Made by a program: the position numbers and the translations under genes | In this document: in pieces, positions 40,519-41,148 of the stretch | Numbering within the stretch: the stretch's first letter is position 1 | Layout: each line of letters opens with the position of its first letter | NCBI RefSeq assembly: GCF_945957465.1 | Contig: NZ_CAMFLC010000034.1 | Span: forward strand, 1 to 41,148 | Direction: 5' to 3' | Source: an uncultured Leifsonia sp. | GTDB lineage: Bacteria > Actinomycetota > Actinomycetes > Actinomycetales > Microbacteriaceae | Length of the DNA stretch: 41,148 nucleotides | Notes under the pieces: model-generated | What the model was told of the DNA's origin: nothing | Seen by the model: the letters and a program-made list of their open reading frames with translations, nothing else | The model's database searches: none

Positions 40519-40524
40519 GGGCGC

Positions 40525-41148
40525 ATGACGTCCGAGTCCACGCTTCCAGCCGGCACCGCGACCGGCGCTTCCGCCGACAAGGCCAGCGGCATCGCCCAGA
40601 CGGTCGCGGCCCTCCGCACGACCTTCGATGCCGGGCGCACCAAGCCGCTGCGCTGGAGGCTGGCACAGCTCGACGGCCTGCGCCGCATGCTCGTCGAGCG
40701 CGCGGCCGAGTTCGAGGACGCGCTCCTCGAGGACCTCGCGAAGAACCCCACCGAGTCGCAGATCGCCGAGGTCGGGTTCGTCGTGGGCGAGGTCGACCAT
40801 ATGCGCCGCAATCTTCGGCGCTGGCTGCGCCCGCGTCGCGTCGCCGTCCCCGCCGCGCTGATGCCCGCGCGCGCCCGGGTCGTGCTGGAGCCGGTCGGGG
40901 TCGTGCTCGTGATCGCCCCGTGGAACTATCCGGTGCAGCTGCTGCTCGCTCCGCTCGTCGGTGCGCTGGCCGCGGGCAACGCGGTCGTGCTGAAACCGAG
41001 CGAGCTGGCGCCCGCGACCTCCGCGGCGATGGCGCGGCTCGTCCCGCAGTACCTCGACCCCGCGGCGGTCGCCGTGGTCGAGGGCGCGGTCGAGGAGACG
41101 ACCGAGCTGCTCGCCCAGCGCTGGGACCACATCTTCTTCACCGGCAAC
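40525..41148 (+). CDS. Aldehyde dehydrogenase, class-3-like, N-terminal part (3' end outside window)
   Basis: The first 208 residues of an ALDH running off the window end. [20 protein letters not shown] and [20 protein letters not shown] are the NAD-domain motifs, and HIFFTGN is the start of the FTGS/N loop. The short N-terminus before them ([40 protein letters not shown]) resembles the class 3 fatty/aromatic ALDH group rather than the class 1 enzyme at 244-1764. The catalytic Cys lies outside, so activity cannot be judged. Confidence 0.92.
   Translation, partial: MTSESTLPAGTATGASADKASGIAQTVAALRTTFDAGRTKPLRWRLAQLDGLRRMLVERAAEFEDALLEDLAKNPTESQIAEVGFVVGEVDHMRRNLRRWLRPRRVAVPAALMPARARVVLEPVGVVLVIAPWNYPVQLLLAPLVGALAAGNAVVLKPSELAPATSAAMARLVPQYLDPAAVAVVEGAVEETTELLAQRWDHIFFTGN

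Overview
This window comes from a high-GC actinobacterial chromosome. Gene content and style (short intergenic gaps, many 4-bp ATGA/GTGA overlaps, many genes with no leader) point to the Microbacteriaceae, close to Leifsonia and relatives; that placement is an inference. I see no phage, IS element, CRISPR array, tRNA or rRNA. Most of it is core metabolism plus a large molybdenum-cofactor (Moco) island.

Layout. 1-2621: 3' end of deoC and two aldehyde-dehydrogenase (ALDH) genes, the second lacking a catalytic domain. 2674-6529: SGNH esterase; a reverse operon of a CsoR-type metal sensor, a macrodomain protein and an M20 peptidase; a FucU/RbsD-fold protein that has lost its catalytic residues; a small membrane protein. 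6700-13139: SNF2 helicase, tiny acidic protein, CYTH triphosphatase-like protein, pfkA with a P-loop kinase, quinone oxidoreductase, unknown protein. 13143-20000: FMN lactate-oxidase-type enzyme, a HTH-less LysR-like protein divergent from a DUF5997-type protein, DUF1622 membrane protein, APC permease, and an SDR enzyme with a zinc ribbon.

20019-32113 is the Moco island. It holds two sulfite-oxidase-fold enzymes: a soluble one with a ferredoxin-reductase-like partner and a zinc-ribbon protein, and a membrane-anchored one. It also holds moaA, moaD, moaE, a moaC-mog fusion, moeA, a moeB-rhodanese fusion, and modABC led by a HTH-TOBE regulator. No mobA is present, which fits enzymes of the sulfite-oxidase family that use Moco without an added nucleotide.

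32220-41148: DUF3516-type DExH helicase, a Pit phosphate transporter with a PHO-box-like promoter and a coupled membrane protein, two divergent nucleobase permeases, a small membrane protein, trmB, and the 5' end of a third ALDH.

Non-coding signals worth attention are a CsoR-type operator, a mirror-image divergent promoter, three palindromes phased at exactly 20 bp, a 61-nt extragenic hairpin, a possible pseudoknot, the PHO box, and a recurrent -10 hexamer 6-7 nt before start codons that implies widespread leaderless transcription.
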